A stretch of DNA of 57,977 nucleotides from Kiritimatiellales bacterium (GTDB lineage Bacteria > Verrucomicrobiota > Kiritimatiellia > Kiritimatiellales > Pontiellaceae). The translations under genes and the position numbers were made by a program. Positions 51,345 to 57,977 of the stretch are shown here, piece by piece. The stretch is from contig JAIPJC010000006.1 of the NCBI GenBank assembly GCA_021734345.1, positions 1 to 57,977 of the forward strand, read 5' to 3'. The notes beneath the pieces were generated by a model. It was not told the DNA's origin. It did not search any database and worked only from the letters and a program-made list of their open reading frames with translations. The stretch's first letter is position 1, and the number at the start of each line of letters is the position of its first letter.

Positions 51345-51863
51345 TCAAAGGATCGGCCCATTTCCAAACAACATACAGAACGTAAATCCACTCCATATAA
51401 ATAGAGAAATAGTCAGCAGTCGTATTGATCTAGTTACGTTGCAAAATTTTTCCCATGCAATCTCTGAGTTTATGTATATCTGTGCCTCAAGTTCGCTTAA
51501 TAACTGAGAGTCGTCATCAATTCTGTTCCTGCAAAAATTACTGTATTCCTTTGAGTTCTTGAAGTTGTTTGCTATCGAGCCGAAATACAAAGGAGAGATA
51601 CCTCCCTTTAGTTTCAAACTTGGATGGATGGATAAAAATGCAAACAGCACAGAGATAAGGTTCAACGAAATAGCTATCGCTGCAAGTGTTAACGAAAATG
51701 TTGTGTTTTGAGCGTGAAAGTCCTTAGAAACGGTTCCTGAAATGATGAAAGCGAAAAAGATGCTTTGAGTTCCAAGTATTGCAATCGCCTTTGTGTCAGA
51801 GACCTTTATCCAATCATTCACTGACTGAAGTAGTTTCCAATTATTTTCGATTTTACTTTTCAC
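51345..51863 (-). CDS. pycTM: Pycsar effector (PycTM) membrane protein
   Basis: The 172-residue protein starts with an amphipathic segment VNDWIKVSDTKAIAILGTQS, matching the D-x-KA motif of PycTM/DUF5706. Two central membrane spans follow (about residues 28-48 and 56-78), then a soluble helical part, then a final span (TISLFIWSGFTFCMLFGNGP). In Pycsar defence the effector binds cyclic pyrimidine nucleotide and damages the inner membrane during phage infection. The start codon is GTG, overlapping the cyclase stop by four bases. Low GC content fits an acquired defence gene. Confidence 0.85.
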   Translation of the reverse strand: MKSKIENNWKLLQSVNDWIKVSDTKAIAILGTQSIFFAFIISGTVSKDFHAQNTTFSLTLAAIAISLNLISVLFAFLSIHPSLKLKGGISPLYFGSIANNFKNSKEYSNFCRNRIDDDSQLLSELEAQIYINSEIAWEKFCNVTRSIRLLTISLFIWSGFTFCMLFGNGPIL

Positions 51864-52594
51864 GATATTGTCCAGTGATATGAGGTTCTGTAGTAGGTCT
51901 CATAGTTCCCGTTGTATTGGATCATTGCAGATTCCCACATATTTACTTTCTCCTCGGTTCCCCAGCTGGTTTTCCGTGTGTGAAACTTAACTTCGTCAGT
52001 GAGGTTAGAATAAACATAGCTAGAGATACCAATGTGCTTAGGAGCGGAGTGTAAATCACCGATTTTAACTGCTTTGTTAACAGCGTTTCCAACCCATACT
52101 AAATCCCTATTATTGCTTCCTGTAATCCCGACCTTTGTGCACAAAATTTTTCCATCATCAATGCCTATCCCAAAATCGACGCTAGAGTAAGTTTCCATTT
52201 TCTTTTTGATAACTCCCTCATCGACAGCCAGCATGTATTTCATGTGCATCGCAGCTTTTACGGCATTGCTTAGGGTAACTTTGGAGGTTCCTGGAAAGAA
52301 AACCAATATGCCATCACCATTGAAGCTTCTAACTTCACCTCCCAAACTTTTTGCAATGGTCACTATCGTATGGAAGTAGCACATGTAGATTTTGGACATC
52401 GATGTGCGATTGTGCTTATTGAGAACCGTTGTTGATCCACGCATATCAATAAACAGTGTAGTGGCTTCAAATCGAAGACCTTTATTGCCGAAGGTTAATT
52501 TTGAATTTTCTATATCTGGAACATACGAGATATCCTCAACGTCAAAATTTGAGTCGATGATTGATTTAACCTTATCGATTATTCCTTGTTTCAT
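51860..52594 (-). CDS. pycC: Pycsar pyrimidine cyclase (PycC), class III nucleotidyl cyclase
   Basis: The 244-residue protein is a single cyclase domain: EATTLFIDMRGSTTVLNKHN (first metal Asp), GGEVRSFNGDGILVFFPG (second metal Asp), DFGIGIDDGKILCTKVG and LVWVGNAVNKAVKIGDL. In the last motif the usual VNxAAR ending reads VNKAVK, so the transition-state Arg is replaced by Lys. PycC enzymes make cCMP or cUMP on phage infection; which base is used here cannot be read reliably by eye. The coupled PycTM gene supports this over an adenylate cyclase assignment. Confidence 0.85.
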   Translation of the reverse strand: MKQGIIDKVKSIIDSNFDVEDISYVPDIENSKLTFGNKGLRFEATTLFIDMRGSTTVLNKHNRTSMSKIYMCYFHTIVTIAKSLGGEVRSFNGDGILVFFPGTSKVTLSNAVKAAMHMKYMLAVDEGVIKKKMETYSSVDFGIGIDDGKILCTKVGITGSNNRDLVWVGNAVNKAVKIGDLHSAPKHIGISSYVYSNLTDEVKFHTRKTSWGTEEKVNMWESAMIQYNGNYETYYRTSYHWTIS

Positions 52595-52925
52595 ATTTTA
52601 TCCATTCAGAACATTACGGATGAGCCGCGCGGAAAAGGAAAAAGGGGGCTAGCAATAAAATGATGTTTTCTGCATTGCTCAAATCCCCCACCCAAAAACC
52701 ACGCACTTTACAATACGTGAAGTTATATCCATTTTTTCCCGTTCCTTCCAGCAAAGGATTGGGGAAAAGACTTTGCGGGGGAATCCCCCACAAATCGGCC
52801 GACTGCTTTCAGCACACTGGAGTGCGGGAAATGGCAGGGATGGGTGGGGCCTGCGACGACACCACCGTGGCAGTTGTCCGCAATCAACCACGTTTGTACC
52901 AACGAATGAATGGAAACTACGAAAA

Positions 52926-52937
52926 CATCTCCGGCCC
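52926..52937. repeat. Target-site-like direct repeat, left copy
   Basis: CATCTCCGGCCC directly precedes the inverted-repeat element; the same 12 bases occur at 53095-53106 after it. Confidence 0.7.
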
Positions 52938-53094
52938 GAATGGCACTTAGTTAAGCCCAAACCAACGGTGATCTGGCAAAGTAGCGTAAGCGTCTCGCTT
53001 GCTATCTGCACAGTCCGGCAGGAAGGAAAGCAAGCGAGACGCTTGCACTACTTTCAACGACAACTGCTGAAAAACTCCTTAACTAAGTGCCATT
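52938..53094. mobile_element. MITE-like non-coding element with 18-base terminal inverted repeats
   Basis: The ends are GAATGGCACTTAGTTAAG (52938-52955) and its exact reverse complement CTTAACTAAGTGCCATTC (53078-53095). An inner inverted repeat has arms of 26 bases (52978-53003 and 53029-53054) built on GCAAGCGAGACGCTTGC. CATCTCCGGCCC flanks both sides. Repeat unit B carries the same locality without the element. No transposase is encoded, so it would need one in trans. Confidence 0.75.
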
Positions 53095-53209
53095 CATCTC
53101 CGGCCCTTTATTTTTCGATTCGTAGCTTTTATTCATTCGCTGGTCATACCTCGCGTGTCCTTCGTGGCTCTGTGGCTCTGTGAGGGACATTCCCCTTCGC
53201 CATGCGACT

Positions 53210-53370
53210 CCACCGTGGCAGTTGTCCGCAACCAACAAGGTTTTTACCAACAAATCAATGAAATCTACGAAAACATCTCCGACCCTTGATTTTCCGATTC
53301 GTAGTTTTTATTCATTCGGTGGTCATATCTCGTGCCTCCTTCGTGGCTCTGCGGCTTTGCGCGGGATCAT
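53210..53370. repeat. Tandem repeat unit B (uninterrupted)
   Basis: It begins CCACCGTGGCAGTTGTCCGC like unit A. It continues through CATCTCCGACCC (53274-53285) straight into TTGATTTTCCGATTCGTAG, and ends near TTCGTGGCTCTGCGGC. It is the empty-site equivalent of unit A. Confidence 0.7.
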
Positions 53371-53438
53371 GCTCTCCCGCCGTTTTCGGACGAAATAAGG
53401 CTTGTTCCCGCCTAGGTGGCGTATGAGCATGGACGCCG

Positions 53439-54455
53439 ATGGACATTCTGCTCAACATTCTCACGGAGATCTGGCTGGTTACGGTGGCGATGGCGCCGTA
53501 CCTGTTGTTCGGCTTCCTGATGGCCGGCGTGCTGTCGGTGCTGATTTCAAAGGAATACGTCCGCCGCCACCTCGGCGGCCACGGCTGGACGCAGGCGTTC
53601 AAGGCGGCACTGGTGGGCGTGCCGATGCCGATCTGCTCGTGCGGGGTGATTCCGCTGGCGGCATCGCTCCGCAAGCATGGCGCGAGCCGCACGGCGACCG
53701 CGTCGTTCCTCGCCTCCACTCCGCAGACCGGGATCGACAGCCTGATGATCACCTATGCGTTGCTGGGTTGGGTGTATGCCGTCTTCCGCGCGGTCGTGGC
53801 CTTTGTTTCCGGCATCCTCTGCGGCATCGCCGTCGGAGCGGTCTCGCCGAAAGAAACGGAAGCCGTGCCGGAATGCATGGACGAGTGCTGCCAGCCCAAC
53901 GGAACCCCGGTCATCAAGCGCATCCTCTCCTACGGTTTCGTATCGCTGCCTCGCGACATTGCCCGCGCCATGGTGCTCGGCATCGTGATCTCCGGCCTCA
54001 TCTCCGGGCTGGTGCCGGAAAACTATTTTGCCGACCGCATGGGCGACTCGGTCGCCGCCATGTTCCTGATGCTGCTGATCGGCATTCCGCTCTATGTCTG
54101 CTCGTCGGGTTCCGTCCCGATTGCACTGGCGTTCATCAAGGCGGGGATCTCGCCGGGCGCCGCGCTTATTTTCCTGATCACCGGGCCCGCCACCAATGCG
54201 GCCACGCTGACCACGCTTTGGCAGATCATCGGACGCAAGCAGCTGGTCGTCTTCCTGATCGTCCTGTCCGTCTGCGCGCTGGGTGCCGGATTCATCATGA
54301 ATGGGCTGAACCTGCATATGGCCATCAGCGACTATGCCTGCCACGCGTGCGGAGGCACCAGTTGGTTCGACATCGCCTGCGCCGTCGCCCTGATTGCAAT
54401 CCTCTTGAAAGGCCTGCTACCCGAACGACGCAAGCCCTCCTGCTGCGCGCACTAA
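53439..54455 (+). CDS. SO_0444-type permease (Cu/Zn efflux family)
   Basis: The 338-residue protein has eight or so membrane spans. Two Cys-containing motifs stand out: GVPMPICSCGVIPLAASLRK in the first half and GIPLYVCSSGSVPIALAFIK in the second, each followed by a small-residue stretch (TPQTGIDS and TGPATNAATL). Cys-rich segments follow at the middle (ECMDECCQPNG) and the end (YACHACGG, SCCAH), which may bind metal. The family is related to ArsP-type permeases and is thought to move metal ions. The Na/Pi gene follows after one base. Confidence 0.85.
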   Translation: MDILLNILTEIWLVTVAMAPYLLFGFLMAGVLSVLISKEYVRRHLGGHGWTQAFKAALVGVPMPICSCGVIPLAASLRKHGASRTATASFLASTPQTGIDSLMITYALLGWVYAVFRAVVAFVSGILCGIAVGAVSPKETEAVPECMDECCQPNGTPVIKRILSYGFVSLPRDIARAMVLGIVISGLISGLVPENYFADRMGDSVAAMFLMLLIGIPLYVCSSGSVPIALAFIKAGISPGAALIFLITGPATNAATLTTLWQIIGRKQLVVFLIVLSVCALGAGFIMNGLNLHMAISDYACHACGGTSWFDIACAVALIAILLKGLLPERRKPSCCAH

Positions 54456-54456
54456 C

Positions 54457-56205
54457 ATGAACACGCCCGGCACCATGCAACTCGTCTTTGGACTGCTTGG
54501 CGGCCTTGCCCTCTTCATCTATGGCATGCGCACGATGAGCCAAGGGCTATCCGCCGCCGTCGGCGAAGGCATCCGCGGCATCATCGCCAAGGCCACGCGC
54601 AACCGGCTGGCCGGCATCGCGCTCGGCAGCTCGATCGGATTCCTGATTCAAAGCAGTGCGTCGATCGTGCTGTTCATCGGCTTCATCAACGCCGGGCTCA
54701 TGACGTTCGGCCAATCGCTCGCGCCCATGCTCGGCGCCAACATCGGCACCACCCTCTCCGTCCAGCTGATCTCCTTCAAGCTATCCGACTACTGCCTCGT
54801 CGGCGTATTCATCGGGCTGATGATGAACCTCATCGCCACGCGGCCAAAATTCAAGTTTGGCGGGCTAGCTCTGCTCGGTTTCGGCCTGCTCTTTCTCGGC
54901 ATGACGATCATGGGCGATGCCATCCGGCCGCACCGCGAGTTGTTCGAGTATTGGATGTCGCATATCCATGGATCGACCACCGCCGGACTGATCTCCGGCA
55001 CGCTCATCGCCGCGCTTGCCACCGGCATCATCCAAAGCAGCGGAGCAGTCATCGGCATGGGTTTCGCCCTGATTTCCGCCGGAGCCATCACCGACTTCCA
55101 AGGCATCTACCCCATCATCATCGGCGCAAACATCGGAACCTGCGTCACGGGATTGCTTGCCAGCATCGGCACCACCATCGCGGCGCGCCGTATCGCCATC
55201 GCCCACCTGCTGTTCAACATTATCAGCACCGCACTGGCCATCGCCGCCGCGCCGCTCTTCTATACATACATCCCGCTGACATCCGGAGACCTCATCCACC
55301 AGGCCGCCAACGCCAACACCATCAAGATGCTGCTCAGCGCCCTGCTCTTCCTGCCGCTGGTTCCCGTTTTTGGAAAAATCGTTGTCTTCATCACGCCAAC
55401 CAAAACCAAGCAGCCGGAATCCAGTTTCCTTGACCACGCGCTATTGGACCGTCCCGAACAGGCGATCTTCGCCTGCCTGCGCGAACTCCAGCGCACCTGC
55501 CGCATCTGCGCCCATAGCCTGCACCTCGCCGCCGAGGAATTCATCCAGCACACCCCGGCGCGCGCGCAACGCATCCATGTCAACGAACAAAGCGTCAACA
55601 CCATCAAGTCCGCCATGCGCGACTACCTCGCCAAGCTGACCCGCCACTATCTCTCCAAACGGCAGGCCATCCTCATCGAGCACATCGACCGCTGCATGTC
55701 CGACCTCGAACGTGTCGGCGACCACATCGCCAACCTCGGCAAGATCGCCGAGCGCCAACGCGCCATCCCGGCCGCACGCTTCATTCCCGCCGCCATCGAA
55801 GATTGGCTGTCGATCTACCGAGCCGTCGACCAGCTGCTGGCCAAGGTGATTGAATCGCTCGATCCCGAAGCCGCCAACTTCCAGGAACTCGCCAAGGAAA
55901 TCCTGACCCTGCGCGAAGCATTCCGTACCACCGCCCTCGCCGCGCAGCACGCGCACTTCAAGCGGCTGGAAGAGAAGGTCGTCACCCCCATCGCCGGCAT
56001 GCTGTTCAACGACTACCTATCCAACTTCTGGCGGATCACCAAGCACATCAAGAGCATCGCCTTGGCCGAGCAGCAGCCGCAGTTTTGGATAAAGCGCACC
56101 AAGCTCGACAAGGTCATGTCCAACGATGCGCCCGGCTACACGGTGCCCGAAAAACCCCATCCCAACGACTACCTCGACAAGCTCCAATCCGACGACTTCC
56201 GGTAG
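54457..56205 (+). CDS. Na+/phosphate symporter family protein with PhoU-like tail
   Basis: The 582-residue protein has two repeated membrane halves with the family motif QSSASIVLFIGFINAGLMTF and QSSGAVIGMGFALISAGAIT, as well as GANIGTTLSVQLISF and GANIGTCVTGLLASIGTTI. The cytoplasmic C-terminal 230 residues are helical and PhoU-like (LERVGDHIANLGKIAERQRA). It probably takes up phosphate with sodium. The gene starts one base after the permease gene, so both are likely on one transcript. Confidence 0.92.
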   Translation: MNTPGTMQLVFGLLGGLALFIYGMRTMSQGLSAAVGEGIRGIIAKATRNRLAGIALGSSIGFLIQSSASIVLFIGFINAGLMTFGQSLAPMLGANIGTTLSVQLISFKLSDYCLVGVFIGLMMNLIATRPKFKFGGLALLGFGLLFLGMTIMGDAIRPHRELFEYWMSHIHGSTTAGLISGTLIAALATGIIQSSGAVIGMGFALISAGAITDFQGIYPIIIGANIGTCVTGLLASIGTTIAARRIAIAHLLFNIISTALAIAAAPLFYTYIPLTSGDLIHQAANANTIKMLLSALLFLPLVPVFGKIVVFITPTKTKQPESSFLDHALLDRPEQAIFACLRELQRTCRICAHSLHLAAEEFIQHTPARAQRIHVNEQSVNTIKSAMRDYLAKLTRHYLSKRQAILIEHIDRCMSDLERVGDHIANLGKIAERQRAIPAARFIPAAIEDWLSIYRAVDQLLAKVIESLDPEAANFQELAKEILTLREAFRTTALAAQHAHFKRLEEKVVTPIAGMLFNDYLSNFWRITKHIKSIALAEQQPQFWIKRTKLDKVMSNDAPGYTVPEKPHPNDYLDKLQSDDFR

Positions 56206-56212
56206 GCGGAAC

Positions 56213-56341
56213 GTAGACGCGGCTTCCAGCCGCGTTGCGCACGCCGAGGCTACGCACCGCTCCAACGCAACGCGGCTGGACGCGAAGCGAGGCTGGAGGA
56301 ACGAAAGCAACGACCACAGGGAGCGACAACCCCGCGTCTAC
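56213..56341. repeat. BIME-like cluster of REP palindromes
   Basis: The outer arms are GTAGACGCGG (56213-56222) and CCGCGTCTAC (56332-56341). Inside, TCCAGCCGCGTTGCG (56225-56239) is the exact reverse complement of CGCAACGCGGCTGGA (56266-56280). The first arm also folds alone as ACGCGGC-TTCCA-GCCGCGT, with the same TTCCAG core as the RAYT-linked REPs. Confidence 0.75.
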
Positions 56342-56496
56342 AATTTAACGCCCTCCACAGCGTAGTCGACCGCCCGCCCGACTCCACCGGCCCGTTCTTT
56401 CGACCGGAAAGAAACATCAAGAAAACCGTGGCAGACCCATCCGGGCATCCATATAATCCCCACACGTTGCCGACGCGGGTCGAAAGGAGATCACAT

Positions 56497-56898
56497 ATGA
56501 TTAAAGGTAGCTGCTACTGCGGTGCTGTCAGATATGAAATACACGGCAAGCTGCTTATGTTTGCCAATTGCCACTGCCCCGATTGCCGGAAGATGACCGG
56601 CTCGACCTTCTCCTCCGTACTAGTCACTGAATCCGATGGATTCAAAGTCGTTGGGGAAGAAAATCTCGTTCCCTACCAATCCTCTCCCGGAAAACAGCGT
56701 TGCTTCTGCAAGACCTGTGGTTGCCATGTGTTCTCGCGTGCAGACCACCGGCCCGGAATGATCTTCGTCCGGGCAGGCTCACTGGACGACGACCCGCAGA
56801 TCAAGCCGCAACACCACTTCTGGACGAGCATGAAGGCCCCGTGGCACGAAATCTGTGATTCGATCCCGCAGCACCCCGAAGGTTTGCCGCGGAAATGA
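56497..56898 (+). CDS. GFA (Mss4-like fold) family protein
   Basis: From the ATG preceded by AAAGGAGAT the product is 133 residues. The Cys motifs are those of the GFA family: GSCYCGAVRY, NCHCPDCRKMTGSTF and CFCKTCGCHVFS, which bind zinc. The name comes from an enzyme thought to help glutathione react with formaldehyde, but most members have no known substrate. An earlier in-frame start adds 23 unrelated residues and overlaps the repeat side, so it is not used. Confidence 0.9.
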   Translation: MIKGSCYCGAVRYEIHGKLLMFANCHCPDCRKMTGSTFSSVLVTESDGFKVVGEENLVPYQSSPGKQRCFCKTCGCHVFSRADHRPGMIFVRAGSLDDDPQIKPQHHFWTSMKAPWHEICDSIPQHPEGLPRK

Positions 56899-57199
56899 AG
56901 GATCCAACACTTGCATGGCGTCTATTATGAACCCGTCGTAGCCAGTGGTCTCCCAACTCGCCGAATTCGCAGACGGAGACCTATCCCCCGCCATGGAACC
57001 TTGAAGCCCAATCTTGTCGACCTAATCAGGGATATTTTGTTTCCGAACTTCCACAATTCCTTTATACAGTGCGGATAAATTGATGCCCGTATGTTAAACT
57101 GTGTGGAGTTGGATGGATTCCATGCATATTGGATTCGATGGAATCGGCCTAATCAGGTAAAAAACGGTTCCCATCTAATAAACTGTTCGATGATCGGAG
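56899..57199. other. Gene-free spacer before the cassette-like genes
   Basis: The gap holds two CCTAATCAGG words (57021-57030 and 57148-57157) and a hairpin GATTCCAT with ATGGAATC (between 57115 and 57147). No credible gene is seen. Confidence 0.5.
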
Positions 57200-57544
57200 A
57201 TGAGCGAAACGACAAAGACAATTACGACAGGAAGCACACGACCGCCATCGGCCTGGCCGGCCGCAACGGCGTGCATTTGTCTAGCCATCCTAACTGCATA
57301 TCTCCTGTTCGGTGTGTATGGAGTCCTGCATTGGTCAATCTTGGCCGAGCACTACGGCGAACTCTCATCCCCACTGAAAAGCAAACTTTTTACACTGCTA
57401 AACAGACTGGAGATCTACCACGCAACAGGATTTCTGACACCGATATTTGCGATCTGGGCATTCAGGGGAAAGCCGCGCTGGGCGGCGTGGTTGGCAGTCC
57501 CCTTCGGCATTCTCGGGACAATGCTCGCTTTTGTGATGATGTAG
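57200..57544 (+). CDS. Small membrane protein, cassette-like
   Basis: The 114 residues contain about three membrane spans: ATACICLAILTAYLLFGVYG, ATGFLTPIFAIWAF and WLAVPFGILGTMLAFVMM. The polar N-terminus is Thr-rich. The start is uncertain, because GGAG abuts the ATG and no alternative is better. It ends six bases before an attC-like hairpin. Function unknown. Confidence 0.55.
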   Translation: MSETTKTITTGSTRPPSAWPAATACICLAILTAYLLFGVYGVLHWSILAEHYGELSSPLKSKLFTLLNRLEIYHATGFLTPIFAIWAFRGKPRWAAWLAVPFGILGTMLAFVMM

Positions 57545-57550
57545 AAAACG

Positions 57551-57621
57551 GCATCGAACCACCGCTTCCAGCTTACGGGAACCCGCGGCGGGTTCCCGCC
57601 GCTGAAGCGGAACGTTCGATG
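57551..57621 (+). repeat. attC-like recombination site
   Basis: GCATCGAAC at the left pairs with GTTCGATG at the right. Between them CCGCTTCCAGC pairs with GCTGAAGCGG except for one extra C, and GGGAACCC pairs with GGGTTCCC. This imperfect hairpin with one unpaired base is the plan of integron attC sites. However, the core is GTTCGAT and not GTTRRRY. Confidence 0.55.
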
Positions 57622-57630
57622 TGAAAAAAT

Positions 57631-57960
57631 ATGTGGTACGGAATATTAGCTTTGTGGTTAATCTGGAGTTCTCTTCTAGAGATTGCGCTTGTTGCATTCT
57701 TTCGCAAGAGGATTTTCGGAGAGCATGCTGACCGCAAAGACAAACTCAATAATTTTGTTTACACCATCGTCTGTTTATTGCAGTGGATGTTACCAATATT
57801 TCTGTTTCCAGTATTCTTCCCTGAACCGATCAAAGTAACAATTTCTACCCTATCACTGGGAATACAGTTAGTAGGTGCGGTAATAACCCTTTGTATTCCC
57901 GTGGCAGCAGGGGGAATAACGATTAATAAATGGATGAGATCAGTAGAAAAAATAAACTAA
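57631..57960 (+). CDS. Small membrane protein, cassette-like
   Basis: The 109 residues have about three membrane spans: ILALWLIWSSLLEIALVAFF, TIVCLLQWMLPIFLFPVFFP and LGIQLVGAVITLCIPVAAGG. The gene is AT-rich. The ATG lies 17 bases after the GTT of the attC-like site, the same spacing as for the gene at 39831. The stop codon directly abuts a second GCATCGAAC word. Function unknown. Confidence 0.65.
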   Translation: MWYGILALWLIWSSLLEIALVAFFRKRIFGEHADRKDKLNNFVYTIVCLLQWMLPIFLFPVFFPEPIKVTISTLSLGIQLVGAVITLCIPVAAGGITINKWMRSVEKIN

Positions 57961-57977
57961 GCATCGAACTGCCATTA
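57961..57977 (+). repeat. Start of a second attC-like site (cut by window end)
   Basis: GCATCGAAC, identical to the left end of the site at 57551, begins right after the stop codon. The rest is outside the window. Confidence 0.45.

Larger units (their letters stand above)
52862..53190. repeat. Tandem repeat unit A (interrupted)
   Basis: It starts CCACCGTGGCAGTTGTCCGC and ends near TTCGTGGCTCTGTGGCTCTG. Inside is an inverted repeat: GAATGAATGGAAACTACGAA on the left and TTCGTAGCTTTTATTCATTC on the right. The loop of this repeat is split by the 157-base element at 52938. Confidence 0.7.
52595..53438. other. 844-base non-coding repeat field
   Basis: No credible gene is present. The stretch holds a spacer (52595-52861), then two diverged tandem copies of a repeat unit. 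The first copy is split by a small inverted-repeat element, annotated separately. Confidence 0.7.

Noticed and set aside
51860-52594. Housekeeping adenylate cyclase instead of PycC
   Set aside because: The protein is a single cyclase domain without sensory or membrane parts, and its gene is coupled to a PycTM-type effector gene.
52862-52885. Possible sigma-54 site (TGGCAGTTGTCCGC) before the permease, in both tandem units
   Set aside because: GG and GC are nine bases apart instead of ten, and the sequence is part of the repeat.
1-57977. CRISPR array, tRNA or rRNA genes
   Set aside because: No regularly spaced direct repeats and no cloverleaf or rRNA-like segments were seen in either strand; a covariance-model scan would be needed for certainty.

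Overview
The window looks like a chromosomal segment from a Gram-negative, GC-rich bacterium of the PVC superphylum, most plausibly a Kiritimatiellota (Pontiella-like) marine polysaccharide degrader. The clues are a PEP-CTERM surface protein with a sigma-54 promoter, a formylglycine-type sulfatase next to a carbohydrate-esterase-like hydrolase, Ser/Thr kinase-ECF sigma pairing, LPS and outer-membrane genes (lpxC, Mla, Lol), and many short palindromic repeats. The taxon is inferred from gene content only.

Layout. 1-4.3 kb: the end of an MnmC-like methyltransferase, DAHP synthase, then a membrane Ser/Thr kinase coupled to an ECF sigma factor. 4.6-8.7 kb (minus): etfB-etfA-trxB-acyl-CoA dehydrogenase. 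8.9-9.7 kb: PEP-CTERM protein. 9.85-15.8 kb (minus): the classical yceD-rpmF-plsX-fabH-fabD-fabG-acpP-fabF lipid operon. 15.9-20.4 kb: esterase, sulfatase, Tat-type amidase and a second esterase. 20.4-24 kb: a long palindrome followed by two overlapping genes for unrecognised secreted proteins, lower in GC. 24-27.8 kb: dsbD, and a CCA-adding-type nucleotidyltransferase whose reading frame carries a complete REP-associated tyrosine transposase (RAYT). 27.8-33 kb (minus): a chain of overlapping genes, FitA-like antitoxin, PIN toxin, WPLY-repeat protein, MlaE, MlaF and MlaD, then an OB-fold protein. 33-39.5 kb: Lol-type permease, rhlE, icd, ABC exporter, pseudopilin. 39.5-40.3 kb: repeat plus an integron-cassette-like gene. 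40.3-50.2 kb: housekeeping envelope, RNA and DNA repair genes (yjbQ, lpxC, murJ, patatin, NYN RNase, mnmA, AKR, uvrC, rlmA). 50.3-53.4 kb: accessory island with RhuM, a Pycsar cyclase/effector pair, and a repeat field in which a 157-bp MITE sits inside one of two tandem repeat copies. 53.4-56.9 kb: metal-efflux-type permease, Na/Pi symporter, GFA protein. 57.2-58 kb: two small membrane-protein genes arranged like integron cassettes.

The most unusual items are: (i) the 711-bp, exactly in-frame RAYT insertion inside the tRNA nucleotidyltransferase, bounded by inverted REP hairpins; (ii) the MITE insertion with flanking direct repeats and an empty paralogous site next door; (iii) attC-like cassette boundaries with a non-canonical core; (iv) the Pycsar operon; and (v) the translationally coupled toxin-antitoxin/WPLY-protein/Mla chain. 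All calls are by eye from sequence and translation. No database search was run.
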